NCBI GenBank assembly: GCA_031425525.1
Contig: JANPJM010000069.1
Coordinates: 1 to 64,000 of the forward strand
Origin: JANNMJ01 sp031425525
GTDB taxonomy: Bacteria; Bacteroidota; Bacteroidia; Cytophagales; Hymenobacteraceae
Length of the DNA stretch: 64,000 bases
Direction: 5' to 3'
Shown: in pieces, positions 8,227 to 15,333 of the stretch
Numbering within the stretch: the first letter of the stretch is position 1
Layout: each line of letters opens with the position of its first letter
Made by a program: the position numbers and the translations under genes
Notes under the pieces: generated by a model
Told to the model about the DNA's origin: nothing
What the model saw: the letters and a program-made list of their open reading frames with translations, nothing else
The model's database searches: none

Positions 8227-8970
8227 TCAGTCGGCGGGGGGCGGCGCGGGTGGCCGCCGGATGATGGGCCGGGGTCGGGCGGGTTTGGGTGTTGCCGCCG
8301 CCGCTTCCGGTCGGCCGGGCGTGGTTTCGGTTACATCGGGGCCGGGGCGGTCGGAGGTTTCGGGCGGCACGGCGGGGCCATCGGGCACGGCCGACGCCGT
8401 AGCGGCGGGGGCGGCGGCCGGCGCGGGGCGCCGAATGACCGGCCGGGGGCGCGGCTGTATGGGCGCAGGCAGCTCCGGCGCAGCCAAAAGGGCCATCAGC
8501 GTCGATGGTGGTTGACCGGGAATGGCCTCGGGCACCATCGACGCCGATGGCCCCTGGTCAGGAGCGGTTTCGGGCACCATCGACGTCGATGGACTTTCTG
8601 CGCGGTTGCTTTGGCCTTCCATCGACGTCGATGGACTATCCACGGGGTCGCTTTTGCCCACCATCGACGCCGGGTCGGCCAACGGCACCGTAGGGTCGAG
8701 GACGGGAATCTCGGTCAGCGGCCCGATGGGGCGCGCCCGCCGGCCGCTGGGGCGCGCCGCTGTGCCCTCGGCGGGCGGTGGGGGCGGGGGTGCCTCGGTC
8801 AGGTGGTAACGCCGTCGCACATCATTCAATACCTGCTTGATGCGCAGCAAAAACGAATCGGGGTGAAGGGCGGCGTACCACGTCTCCCACTCGGCGGCGC
8901 GGGCAGGCTCGGCCGTCCGAAAGGCCGCTACATCGAGGCGGCGGCGACGCAAATAATCGTCGAAAGTCAT
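8227..8970 (-). CDS. conserved hypothetical protein with a Pro-rich repeat tail
   Basis: 247 aa from the ATG at 8970; the open frame continues upstream, but the leader is promoter-like. The first about 57 residues (MTFDDYLRRRRLDVAAFRTA ... LHPDSFLLRIKQVLNDVRRR) resemble a small conserved Cytophagales protein of unknown function that I recognise only by pattern. The remainder is low-complexity Pro/Ala with five 14-residue units around PSTSM and two copies of RPRPxIRRP. I see no catalytic motif, signal peptide or membrane segment. It is divergent from L-threonine dehydrogenase across a symmetric promoter region. Confidence 0.75.
   Translation of the reverse strand: MTFDDYLRRRRLDVAAFRTAEPARAAEWETWYAALHPDSFLLRIKQVLNDVRRRYHLTEAPPPPPPAEGTAARPSGRRARPIGPLTEIPVLDPTVPLADPASMVGKSDPVDSPSTSMEGQSNRAESPSTSMVPETAPDQGPSASMVPEAIPGQPPSTLMALLAAPELPAPIQPRPRPVIRRPAPAAAPAATASAVPDGPAVPPETSDRPGPDVTETTPGRPEAAAATPKPARPRPIIRRPPAPPPAD
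8493..8702. repeat. 42-bp tandem repeats with 16-bp palindromic cores, 5 units
   Basis: Units start at 8493, 8535, 8577, 8619 and 8661, exactly 42 bp apart. Copies at 8577 and 8619 begin with the perfect palindrome CCATCGACGTCGATGG, and the others with one or a few changes. The 26 bp between cores are more variable. The array lies inside the 8227-8970 coding sequence and encodes its 14-residue repeats. Confidence 0.93.
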
Positions 8971-8999
8971 GACAGAGAAAAGAGCCGGGCTCCGGCGCT

Positions 9000-9037
9000 C
9001 AAAACTACGGCCCGGCCGCTCCGGCGGCGTAGTTTTG
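9000..9037. promoter_or_regulatory. symmetric divergent promoter/operator region
   Basis: CAAAACTACG (9000-9009) and its exact reverse complement CGTAGTTTTG (9028-9037) face each other. Each arm contains TAGTTTTG, which fits the Bacteroidota -7 consensus TAnnTTTG: one copy reads towards the gene starting at 8970 and the other towards the gene starting at 9112. No clear TTG -33 boxes are seen. The symmetry would also suit a dimeric regulator. Confidence 0.45.
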
Positions 9038-9111
9038 TCTACCGCTTCTGCGCTCGACCGACCCCCCACCGTCGAGCCTACTTCCCCCACCCCCAATCAA
9101 CCCACTTTCCC

Positions 9112-10116
9112 ATGGCCACCGCCGACACTTCCGCCGCTCCCGGCCCCACACGGGCCACTTTTCGTCCTGAAACTGTGCTGGTCATCGGCGCCAGCGGGCA
9201 GCTCGGCTACGAACTGACCCAGGCTCTGCGCGAACGCTACGGCAACGCCCAGGTAGTGGCCGCCGACGTGCGGATGCCTCGCCAGCTCGATCTGGTGCAG
9301 GACGGCCCCTTCGAGTTGCTCGATGTCCTTGACCGCGACGGCATCGCGCGGGTGATGCAGCAGTACCGTTTCACCCAGATTTACCACTTGGCGGCCATCC
9401 TCTCGGCCGTCGGCGAAGCCAAGCCGCACCTCGCCTGGGACCTCAATATGAACGGGCTGCTCAATGTACTGGAAGCGGCGCGCGAGTTCCGGGTCGGGCG
9501 CGTGTACTGGCCGAGCAGCATCGCGGTTTTCGGGCCGAATACGCCTCGCGATTTCACGCCCCAAAGCACCATCATGGATCCCAACACGGTCTACGGGTTC
9601 TCTAAACTCGCCGGGGAGCGGTGGTGCGATTATTATTTCCGCAAATGGAACGTCGATGTGCGCTCGCTCCGCTACCCCGGCCTGATCGGCTACAAAACTC
9701 TGCCGGGCGGCGGCACCACCGATTACGCCGTCGATATCTACCACAAAGCCGTGGCCGGTGAGGCGTTTAGCTGCTTCCTCAATCCCGGCACCACCCTGCC
9801 GATGATGTACATGCCCGACGCCATCCGCGCCACCCTCGACCTGATGCACGCCGACGCCGCGCGCCTCACGGTGCGTTCATCGTACAACCTCGCGGGGATG
9901 AGCTTCGCGCCGGAAGAAATCGCCGCCGCCATCCAACTCCACCGCCCCGAATTTCAGATTTCCTACGCCCCGGATTCCACCCGCCAAGCCATCGCCGAGT
10001 CGTGGCCGCGCTCCATCGACGATTCCGTCGCGCGCCACGATTGGGGCTGGCAGCCGGAGTTCGATCTGGCGAAAATGACCACCGATATGCTCGCGCACCT
10101 GCCGGCACTGGTTTAG
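9112..10116 (+). CDS. L-threonine 3-dehydrogenase, short-chain (NAD-dependent epimerase-like) type
   Basis: 334 aa from the ATG at 9112; the open frame extends far upstream but only as a shadow of other genes. Rossmann motif VIGASGQLG at about 23-31, active-site region YWPSSIAVFG, catalytic YxxxK in TVYGFSKLAGERW, and family signatures IYHLAAILSAVGE, RYPGLIGYKT, GGGTTDYAVDI, SIDDSVARHDWGW. These match the Flavobacterium-type L-threonine dehydrogenase, which oxidises L-threonine to 2-amino-3-ketobutyrate with NAD+. It is a cytosolic threonine catabolism enzyme. I see no 2-amino-3-ketobutyrate CoA ligase gene next to it. A sugar epimerase is the alternative but fits the motifs less well. Confidence 0.92.
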   Translation: MATADTSAAPGPTRATFRPETVLVIGASGQLGYELTQALRERYGNAQVVAADVRMPRQLDLVQDGPFELLDVLDRDGIARVMQQYRFTQIYHLAAILSAVGEAKPHLAWDLNMNGLLNVLEAAREFRVGRVYWPSSIAVFGPNTPRDFTPQSTIMDPNTVYGFSKLAGERWCDYYFRKWNVDVRSLRYPGLIGYKTLPGGGTTDYAVDIYHKAVAGEAFSCFLNPGTTLPMMYMPDAIRATLDLMHADAARLTVRSSYNLAGMSFAPEEIAAAIQLHRPEFQISYAPDSTRQAIAESWPRSIDDSVARHDWGWQPEFDLAKMTTDMLAHLPALV

Positions 10117-10140
10117 AGATGGGTTGATATGGTTACGGAT

Positions 10141-10340
10141 TCCCCTCCTGCGAGCGCCAGCGGCGCGAAGTAGGAGGGGTGGCAGCCGTAGGCTGACGGG
10201 GTGGTCCCGCCTAGTGCCACCCCAAGGCTTCCGCTTTGCGTGGGCCTGCGTAGGCTCAACCGCTCTGGGTACTATGCGGGACCACCCCGCCCCTTCGGGT
10301 CACCCCTCCTACTTCGCGGCAAGCCGCTCGCAGGAGGGGA
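10141..10340. repeat. 200-bp inverted-repeat element with nested dyads
   Basis: The outer arms (10141-10181 and 10301-10340, about 40 bp) are near-perfect reverse complements that start and end with TCCCCTCCTGCGAG/CTCGCAGGAGGGGA. An inner pair CGGGGTGGTCCCGC (10197-10210) and GCGGGACCACCCCG (10276-10289) is perfect. No protein is encoded. The right arm is followed by TTTTTT, so it may also end threonine dehydrogenase transcripts. It fills most of the gap 10117-10374. Confidence 0.8.
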
Positions 10341-10374
10341 TTTTTTGCAACGGGTTCTTTCAGGATTCTTCCTT

Positions 10375-11148
10375 ATGATCGTCAATTTGCAACCCGACGG
10401 CTGGGCGTGCATCTACCAGCAAGCGCACGCCTTGCTGGCGGCGCAAATCGGCGCGCACTGGCACCCCGATTTGCAGCCCGTGCCCGCGCGGTGGGTCGAA
10501 ACCCTCGCCGCCCTCGCGCAGCACGACGACGGCCAGGACGCCTGGACCGGCGCGCAGGGCCTGACACCCGCCGGGGCGCCCGCGCCCTTCAAGCTCGTGC
10601 CGTTTTCGTTGGCGCAGGCGCGGCGCGTGGTGGCGCAGGCGCGTTTCCAGGGGCGGTGGCGGTGGCTGCTGACCTCGATGCACCTCAGCAATCTGTACGA
10701 GCCGTTGCGCGGGCACCACGGCGCCGAAACCGATGCGTTTCTCGACGAGCAGCGCGCCACGCAGATGGCGTGCAGAAGGGGGCTGAAAATCGCCAAAAAA
10801 GCCGCCGAGTCGGCTTACGACCTCGTGCAGCTCTGCGACCGCCTCTCCCTCATCCTCTGCCTGCAAGAGCTACCCGACGATGAACGAACCCTCGAAATCG
10901 GGCGCGGTCCCGACGGCCGTACCTACCATTGCCACCGCCCCGGCGTAGGCGCCGGCGGGGCGCTGCTGAAAGCCGACGCGTCCATTCCGGTGGTAATAAC
11001 GCCGTGGCCGTTCGCGGAACCTACATTCGAGGTGACGGTCGAAACCTCCATTCTCACACAACTGGTTTTCAAGGACGATGCGGAATTGGCGGAGGCGTTG
11101 CGCACGGCGAAGATCGAGGAGCAGGTATGGCGTTTCCAGCGCGTATAA
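10375..11148 (+). CDS. DUF3891 family protein
   Basis: 257 aa from the ATG at 10375. The opening MIVNLQPDGWACIYQQAHA, the acidic/aromatic centre (WVETLAALAQHDDGQDAW) and the end region match the DUF3891 pattern (MIVREHDGWLLVTQ..HA). No biochemical function is known for the family. It has no signal peptide and is probably cytosolic. It starts 34 nt after the 200-bp inverted repeat and ends 34 nt before a lipoprotein gene in the same direction, so they may be co-transcribed. Confidence 0.8.
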   Translation: MIVNLQPDGWACIYQQAHALLAAQIGAHWHPDLQPVPARWVETLAALAQHDDGQDAWTGAQGLTPAGAPAPFKLVPFSLAQARRVVAQARFQGRWRWLLTSMHLSNLYEPLRGHHGAETDAFLDEQRATQMACRRGLKIAKKAAESAYDLVQLCDRLSLILCLQELPDDERTLEIGRGPDGRTYHCHRPGVGAGGALLKADASIPVVITPWPFAEPTFEVTVETSILTQLVFKDDAELAEALRTAKIEEQVWRFQRV

Positions 11149-11182
11149 TGCCCGCGTTGCCGCCCCGACCTTTGCGCCGCCC

Positions 11183-12613
11183 ATGATGCGTTTCCGATTT
11201 CTGTTACTGGCCCTGCTGACGGCCTCCTGCCAGCAAACTACCCAGCTTGCCACTACCGCCCCGGCGCTCGAAACGCCCGTCGCGCCGCAACTCGAACGCC
11301 AGCTCTCGACCCTGAGCGTGCCCATTACGGTGCCCGTGCAGGCCCTCACTGACCGCCTCAACCGCGAGCTGACCGGCGAGCTGTACCGCGATGATAATCT
11401 CGACGGCGACAACGTGGCCGTCACCGTCACGAAAGCCGCGCCGCTCCTGCTGACCGGCCTCGACGACCGCCTCAGTCTGCGGCTGCCGCTGCGCATCAAA
11501 GCCAAAGGGCGCTGGCTGTGGGAGCCGTGCAAGCTGTGCCCGAAGATTGATAAAGTCGAAGAAACCGAGTTCGATCTGGTCGCTAAAACCGTCAGCCGGG
11601 TGAAGCTCGGCGAAGATTACCGGCTGCTGTCTACTTCGGAAGTCGATTTTGAATGGGGCGCCCAGCGGCCGGAGTTGCACTTGGGGCCGCTGACCATCGG
11701 GGTGGCGCGGTTCGTCGAGCCCGCTCTGCGCCGCCAACTCTCCGACATCGCCGCGCGCCTCGACCGCGAGCTGGCCGCCCGCCTGACTCTGCGTACGCCC
11801 CTACTCCGCGCCTGGACGCAAATCCAGCAGCCGCTCCTGCTCGATGGCCGCTCGCAAACGTGGCTCGTCATTACGCCCCAAGCCCTGCGCGTATCGCCGC
11901 TACGCGCCCAGGACGGGCAGTTGTTTTTGCGCGTCGGCGTCACCTCGTTCCTCGAAACCCTCATCGGGCCGAAGCCGAAAGTGACCGTAAACCGCACCCT
12001 GCCGCCCCTCCTCACCGACGGCCGCCTCGCCGACGACGCCCAGATTACCGTCGCCGGAGAGGTGCCGTACGCTGAAGCCACCCGCTTGGCCCGCGCCGAG
12101 CTAACGGGCAAAACCTTCACTTTCAACAAAGAAGACCAACTGACCGTCCACGACGTAAACGTGGCCGGCGCGGGCCAAAAACTCGTGCTGATGCTCGATG
12201 TCAGCGGCCAAACCCACGCGGGCTTATTCACCAAAAAGCTCGTCGGCAAGGTCTACCTCAAAGCCTCGCCGTACTACGACGCCGCCACGCAAAGCATCCG
12301 CCTGCGCGACGCCGATTTCACGCTCGACACCCGCGACCGCCTCCTCAAAGCCGCCGATTGGCTGCTGCACGGCAACCTCCGCCAGCGCCTCGAGCAACAA
12401 GTGAGTTTCCCCGTCAAGGGGCAGCTTCTGCAAGCCCGCACCCTCATCCAAAGCTTCCTCGACCAGCCTCCGCCCGGCGCCCTGCCACCCGGTTTGCGCC
12501 TCGGCGGCAAGCTCACCACCTTCGAGCCGGGCGCCCTTTACCTCACCGAAAAGTCCATCCGCGCCACGCTGATCGCCAAAGGCGCCGTGAGCTTGACCGT
12601 GGAGGAGTTGTAG
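11183..12613 (+). CDS. DUF4403 family lipoprotein
   Basis: 476 aa. Two ATGs stand in tandem (11183, 11186). The lipobox LLTASC at about residues 10-15 gives a predicted periplasmic lipoprotein with mature N-terminal Cys. The body shows the DUF4403 layout: an opening STLSVPITVPVQALTDRLNR, then two long beta-rich halves with repeated LLLTG / VGVTSFLETLIGPKP / VYLKASPYYD patterns, perhaps a lipid-binding tubular fold. The function is not established for the family. Confidence 0.82.
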   Translation: MMRFRFLLLALLTASCQQTTQLATTAPALETPVAPQLERQLSTLSVPITVPVQALTDRLNRELTGELYRDDNLDGDNVAVTVTKAAPLLLTGLDDRLSLRLPLRIKAKGRWLWEPCKLCPKIDKVEETEFDLVAKTVSRVKLGEDYRLLSTSEVDFEWGAQRPELHLGPLTIGVARFVEPALRRQLSDIAARLDRELAARLTLRTPLLRAWTQIQQPLLLDGRSQTWLVITPQALRVSPLRAQDGQLFLRVGVTSFLETLIGPKPKVTVNRTLPPLLTDGRLADDAQITVAGEVPYAEATRLARAELTGKTFTFNKEDQLTVHDVNVAGAGQKLVLMLDVSGQTHAGLFTKKLVGKVYLKASPYYDAATQSIRLRDADFTLDTRDRLLKAADWLLHGNLRQRLEQQVSFPVKGQLLQARTLIQSFLDQPPPGALPPGLRLGGKLTTFEPGALYLTEKSIRATLIAKGAVSLTVEEL

Positions 12614-12662
12614 CACCGCATACTTGTAAAATTGCCGCAAATTTTCTTTAAAATAATCATTT

Positions 12663-13490
12663 ATGAACTCCTCGCACCGAAAGGCACGGACAGTATTCCT
12701 GCTGAATGCATTCCTGTTTACCTTATTGCTGTTGGCCTTCTTGGTCAGCGTTACGACAGTAGGTAATGGTGATTTACTGGGCGCAACCGTCTTCGTCGTC
12801 ACACTCCTGACCATTCTAATCCTGACCTACCGAGGATATAAGTGGGCCAAGTGGCTACTAGGTAGTACCCAATTGTTCTTTGGAATTGTGTTTATCATTT
12901 CCGGCTTCGCCGAATCTCAACTCGAATTGAAAATAATTGGGTGGTTGCTGCTGACACTCGGGTTGGTGCAACTATGGCTTCCTGGTATGCGGGAATTTCT
13001 GCACGCACAATGGCAAGCGAATAACCCAGCTATTATTGATGCCGGTTTTGTAGATAGCGAGCCGGTCTCGAAAGAACACGCACTTCTAACGTCGGTAGTT
13101 ATTTACCCCCCATTTCCTGCGCTGCTGAAACGGGTACAAGCAGCGTTCGTCGATACCGTGTTGCCGCTGGGAACGTTGTTTTTTCTTGCCGCAATAATAC
13201 CTGGAGTTGCTGGGTGGCCGATAGCCGGTAAATTGGCACTGGTCTTCATTTGCCTACTCTACGAGCCCATTCTGACCAGCCATTCGCTTACCATCGGCCA
13301 GCGGCTGACGGGCATCCGCGTCCGGCAGTACCGAACGCCGGACCAGTCGCTTTCTTTTCTGATGGCATCCAGCCGCTTTATTGCAAAACTATTTTTTGGC
13401 TGGCTATCGTACCTATTCATTCACTTCAACGCTGAGCGCCGGACACTGCACGATATGGTGGCTGGGAGCGTAGTCGTAAAAAAGGATTGA
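12663..13490 (+). CDS. RDD family membrane protein
   Basis: 275 aa with about six to seven hydrophobic segments. The first three or four (residues about 10-115) form an extra N-terminal bundle. The C-terminal half carries the RDD hallmarks: LLKRVQAAFVDTVLPLG (Arg and Asp), HSLTIGQRLTGIRVR (the second Asp/Arg region) and RTLHDMVAGSVVV. It is an inner-membrane protein of unknown substrate; some RDD proteins are linked to ion transport. Base composition is visibly more AT-rich than in the flanking genes. It starts 49 nt after the DUF4403 gene. Confidence 0.8.
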   Translation: MNSSHRKARTVFLLNAFLFTLLLLAFLVSVTTVGNGDLLGATVFVVTLLTILILTYRGYKWAKWLLGSTQLFFGIVFIISGFAESQLELKIIGWLLLTLGLVQLWLPGMREFLHAQWQANNPAIIDAGFVDSEPVSKEHALLTSVVIYPPFPALLKRVQAAFVDTVLPLGTLFFLAAIIPGVAGWPIAGKLALVFICLLYEPILTSHSLTIGQRLTGIRVRQYRTPDQSLSFLMASSRFIAKLFFGWLSYLFIHFNAERRTLHDMVAGSVVVKKD

Positions 13491-13593
13491 TGTATTTTGT
13501 CTTCCGGTAATTAAAACTGGCCGGTATAGTCTGTCGGCGCTCGCTGTATTTAGAGTACCCGAGTGCCGACGCGATGACGAGTTCACGGTTGCG

Positions 13594-13666
13594 TACCCGC
13601 GCGGTTCGTGCGGAGCTCTGCCCCATGTGTACCTGCGGGTGTCCCGCCCGCCACGGAGCGCGGGTA
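13594..13666. repeat. degenerate inverted-repeat element
   Basis: TACCCGCGC (13594-13602) is matched exactly by GCGCGGGTA (13658-13666), and the pairing continues imperfectly inward. A smaller hairpin TCGGCGCTCG/CGAGTGCCGA lies just upstream at about 13533-13569. The gap 13491-13786 holds no gene that I can see. Confidence 0.55.
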
Positions 13667-13786
13667 ATTGATTCGTGGTAACGCGCCTGGCCCTCCCTTG
13701 CCCGGCTTACTTCCCGCAAAACCCGGCATAAACCCCTCCGGGGCTAACTTGCAGCTTCGTTTCCTGATAGATTGCTGATTTCGTTG

Positions 13787-15274
13787 ATGGCTGACCTTGC
13801 GACCGTGGCGCTGAAACCGTATCATTCACTAGCCGAAATCCGCACCGACCTGGCGGCCGGCATCCTCACCTGCGCGGCGCTTGTCGAGCAGTATTTGGGG
13901 CGAATCAGCGCGCACGCGCACCTCAACGCCTTCGTGGAGGTATACGCCGATGAAGCCCGCCAACGTGCCGCCGAAATAGATACGCGGTTGGCGCACGGCA
14001 CAGCCGGTAAGCTCGCGGGGATGGTCATCGGGCTCAAGGATGTGCTGCTGCACCAAGGGCACCACGTGCAGTCGGGGAGCAAGATTCTCGAAGGGTTCAC
14101 GGCGTTGTACTCCGGTACGGCCGTGCAGCGGTTGCTCGACGCCGATGCCATTGTGATTGGCCGCCAAAACTGCGACGAGTTCGCGATGGGCGCTTCCAAC
14201 GAAACGTCGTTTTTTGGCCCCGTGCGCAACGCCGCCGACCCCACGAAGGTGTCGGGTGGGTCGTCGGGCGGGTCGGCGGTGGCGGTGCAGGCGGGCTTGT
14301 GCCTGGCGTCTATCGGCTCCGATACCGGCGGTTCGGTGCGCCAACCGGCCGCGTTTTGCGGGGTGGTGGGCCTGAAACCGACCTACGGCCGCATTTCGCG
14401 CTACGGCCTGATCGCGTACGCCTCTTCTTTTGATCAAATCGGCCCGATCACTAACACCGTCGCCGACGCCGCTTTGCTACTCGAAGTGATGGCTGGGCCC
14501 GACGACTTCGACGCCACCGCCTCCCTGCGTGATGTGCCCGCGTACTCCGACCTGCTGACGCCTGCCGGTCCACGCCGCTTGGCCTACCTGCGCGATGCCC
14601 TCGCGAGCCCCGGCCTTGCGCCCGCCGTACGCACCGCTTTCGAGCGCACGCTCGACGCCCTGCGCGCCGCCGGCCACACCGTGGAAGCCGTGGATTTGCC
14701 GATTCTGGAATACCTCGTCCCGACGTATTACCTGCTGACCACGGCAGAGGCTTCGTCGAACCTAAGCCGCTTCGACGGCATCCGGTTCGGCTACCGCTCG
14801 CCGAACGCGACCGATCTGGAGTCGCTCTACAAAAAGACGCGTGCCGAGGGTTTCGGCGCCGAAGTGCAGCGCCGCATCATCCTCGGCACCTTCGTGCTGT
14901 CGGCCGATTACTACGATGCCTACTACACCAAAGCCCAGCGCGTGCGCCGCCTGATCCGCGACCAAACCAACGCGCTGCTCGCCGATTACGACTTCCTGCT
15001 CGTACCCACCGCGCCGACGGCCGCCTTCGGTCTCGGCGAAAACACCGCCGATAAAGACCCGTTGGCGATGTATCTGGCCGATATTTTTACGGTGCAGGCG
15101 TCGCTCGCCGGGGTACCCGCCATCTCGGTGCCGATGGGCCGCGACGACGACGGTTTGCCGCTCGGCCTCCAAATTATCGGCCCCGCTTTCGGCGAGGCCG
15201 CGCTGCTTGCATTTGCCCAAGAAGCGCATACGTTGGCCGCGCCCGTGAACGTTTCGGCGCCGCCACGGGCTTAG
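13787..15274 (+). CDS. gatA: aspartyl/glutamyl-tRNA amidotransferase subunit A
   Basis: 495 aa from the ATG at 13787. It is the amidase subunit of the GatCAB complex, which converts Glu-tRNA(Gln) and/or Asp-tRNA(Asn) to the amide form with ammonia from glutamine. The amidase-signature triad is visible: Lys84 (GLKDV), cis-Ser159 (GGSSGGSA) and Ser183 nucleophile (GSDTGGSVRQPA). Length and the C-terminal segments (ADYYDAYYTKAQRVRRLI, GVPAISVPMG, GLPLGLQIIGP) are typical. gatB and gatC are not adjacent, which is common in Bacteroidota. A TTG start five codons earlier is possible but less likely. Confidence 0.95.
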   Translation: MADLATVALKPYHSLAEIRTDLAAGILTCAALVEQYLGRISAHAHLNAFVEVYADEARQRAAEIDTRLAHGTAGKLAGMVIGLKDVLLHQGHHVQSGSKILEGFTALYSGTAVQRLLDADAIVIGRQNCDEFAMGASNETSFFGPVRNAADPTKVSGGSSGGSAVAVQAGLCLASIGSDTGGSVRQPAAFCGVVGLKPTYGRISRYGLIAYASSFDQIGPITNTVADAALLLEVMAGPDDFDATASLRDVPAYSDLLTPAGPRRLAYLRDALASPGLAPAVRTAFERTLDALRAAGHTVEAVDLPILEYLVPTYYLLTTAEASSNLSRFDGIRFGYRSPNATDLESLYKKTRAEGFGAEVQRRIILGTFVLSADYYDAYYTKAQRVRRLIRDQTNALLADYDFLLVPTAPTAAFGLGENTADKDPLAMYLADIFTVQASLAGVPAISVPMGRDDDGLPLGLQIIGPAFGEAALLAFAQEAHTLAAPVNVSAPPRA

Positions 15275-15333
15275 CCCACCGCCATCCTCCTTCTTTTCCT
15301 TCCGTTCCTCTCATCCATTAGCCTCCTGACCGT

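Noticed and set aside
7993..10116. 707-residue version of threonine dehydrogenase
   Set aside because: The upstream 373 codons are antisense to the 8227-8970 gene and the sigma factor leader; homology begins only at the ATG at 9112.
13533..13666. small stable RNA (for example SRP RNA) in the gatA upstream gap
   Set aside because: Two hairpins are present, but the conserved SRP core (GGTCAGG..GGAAGGGAGCA) is absent, so it is better seen as an inverted-repeat element.
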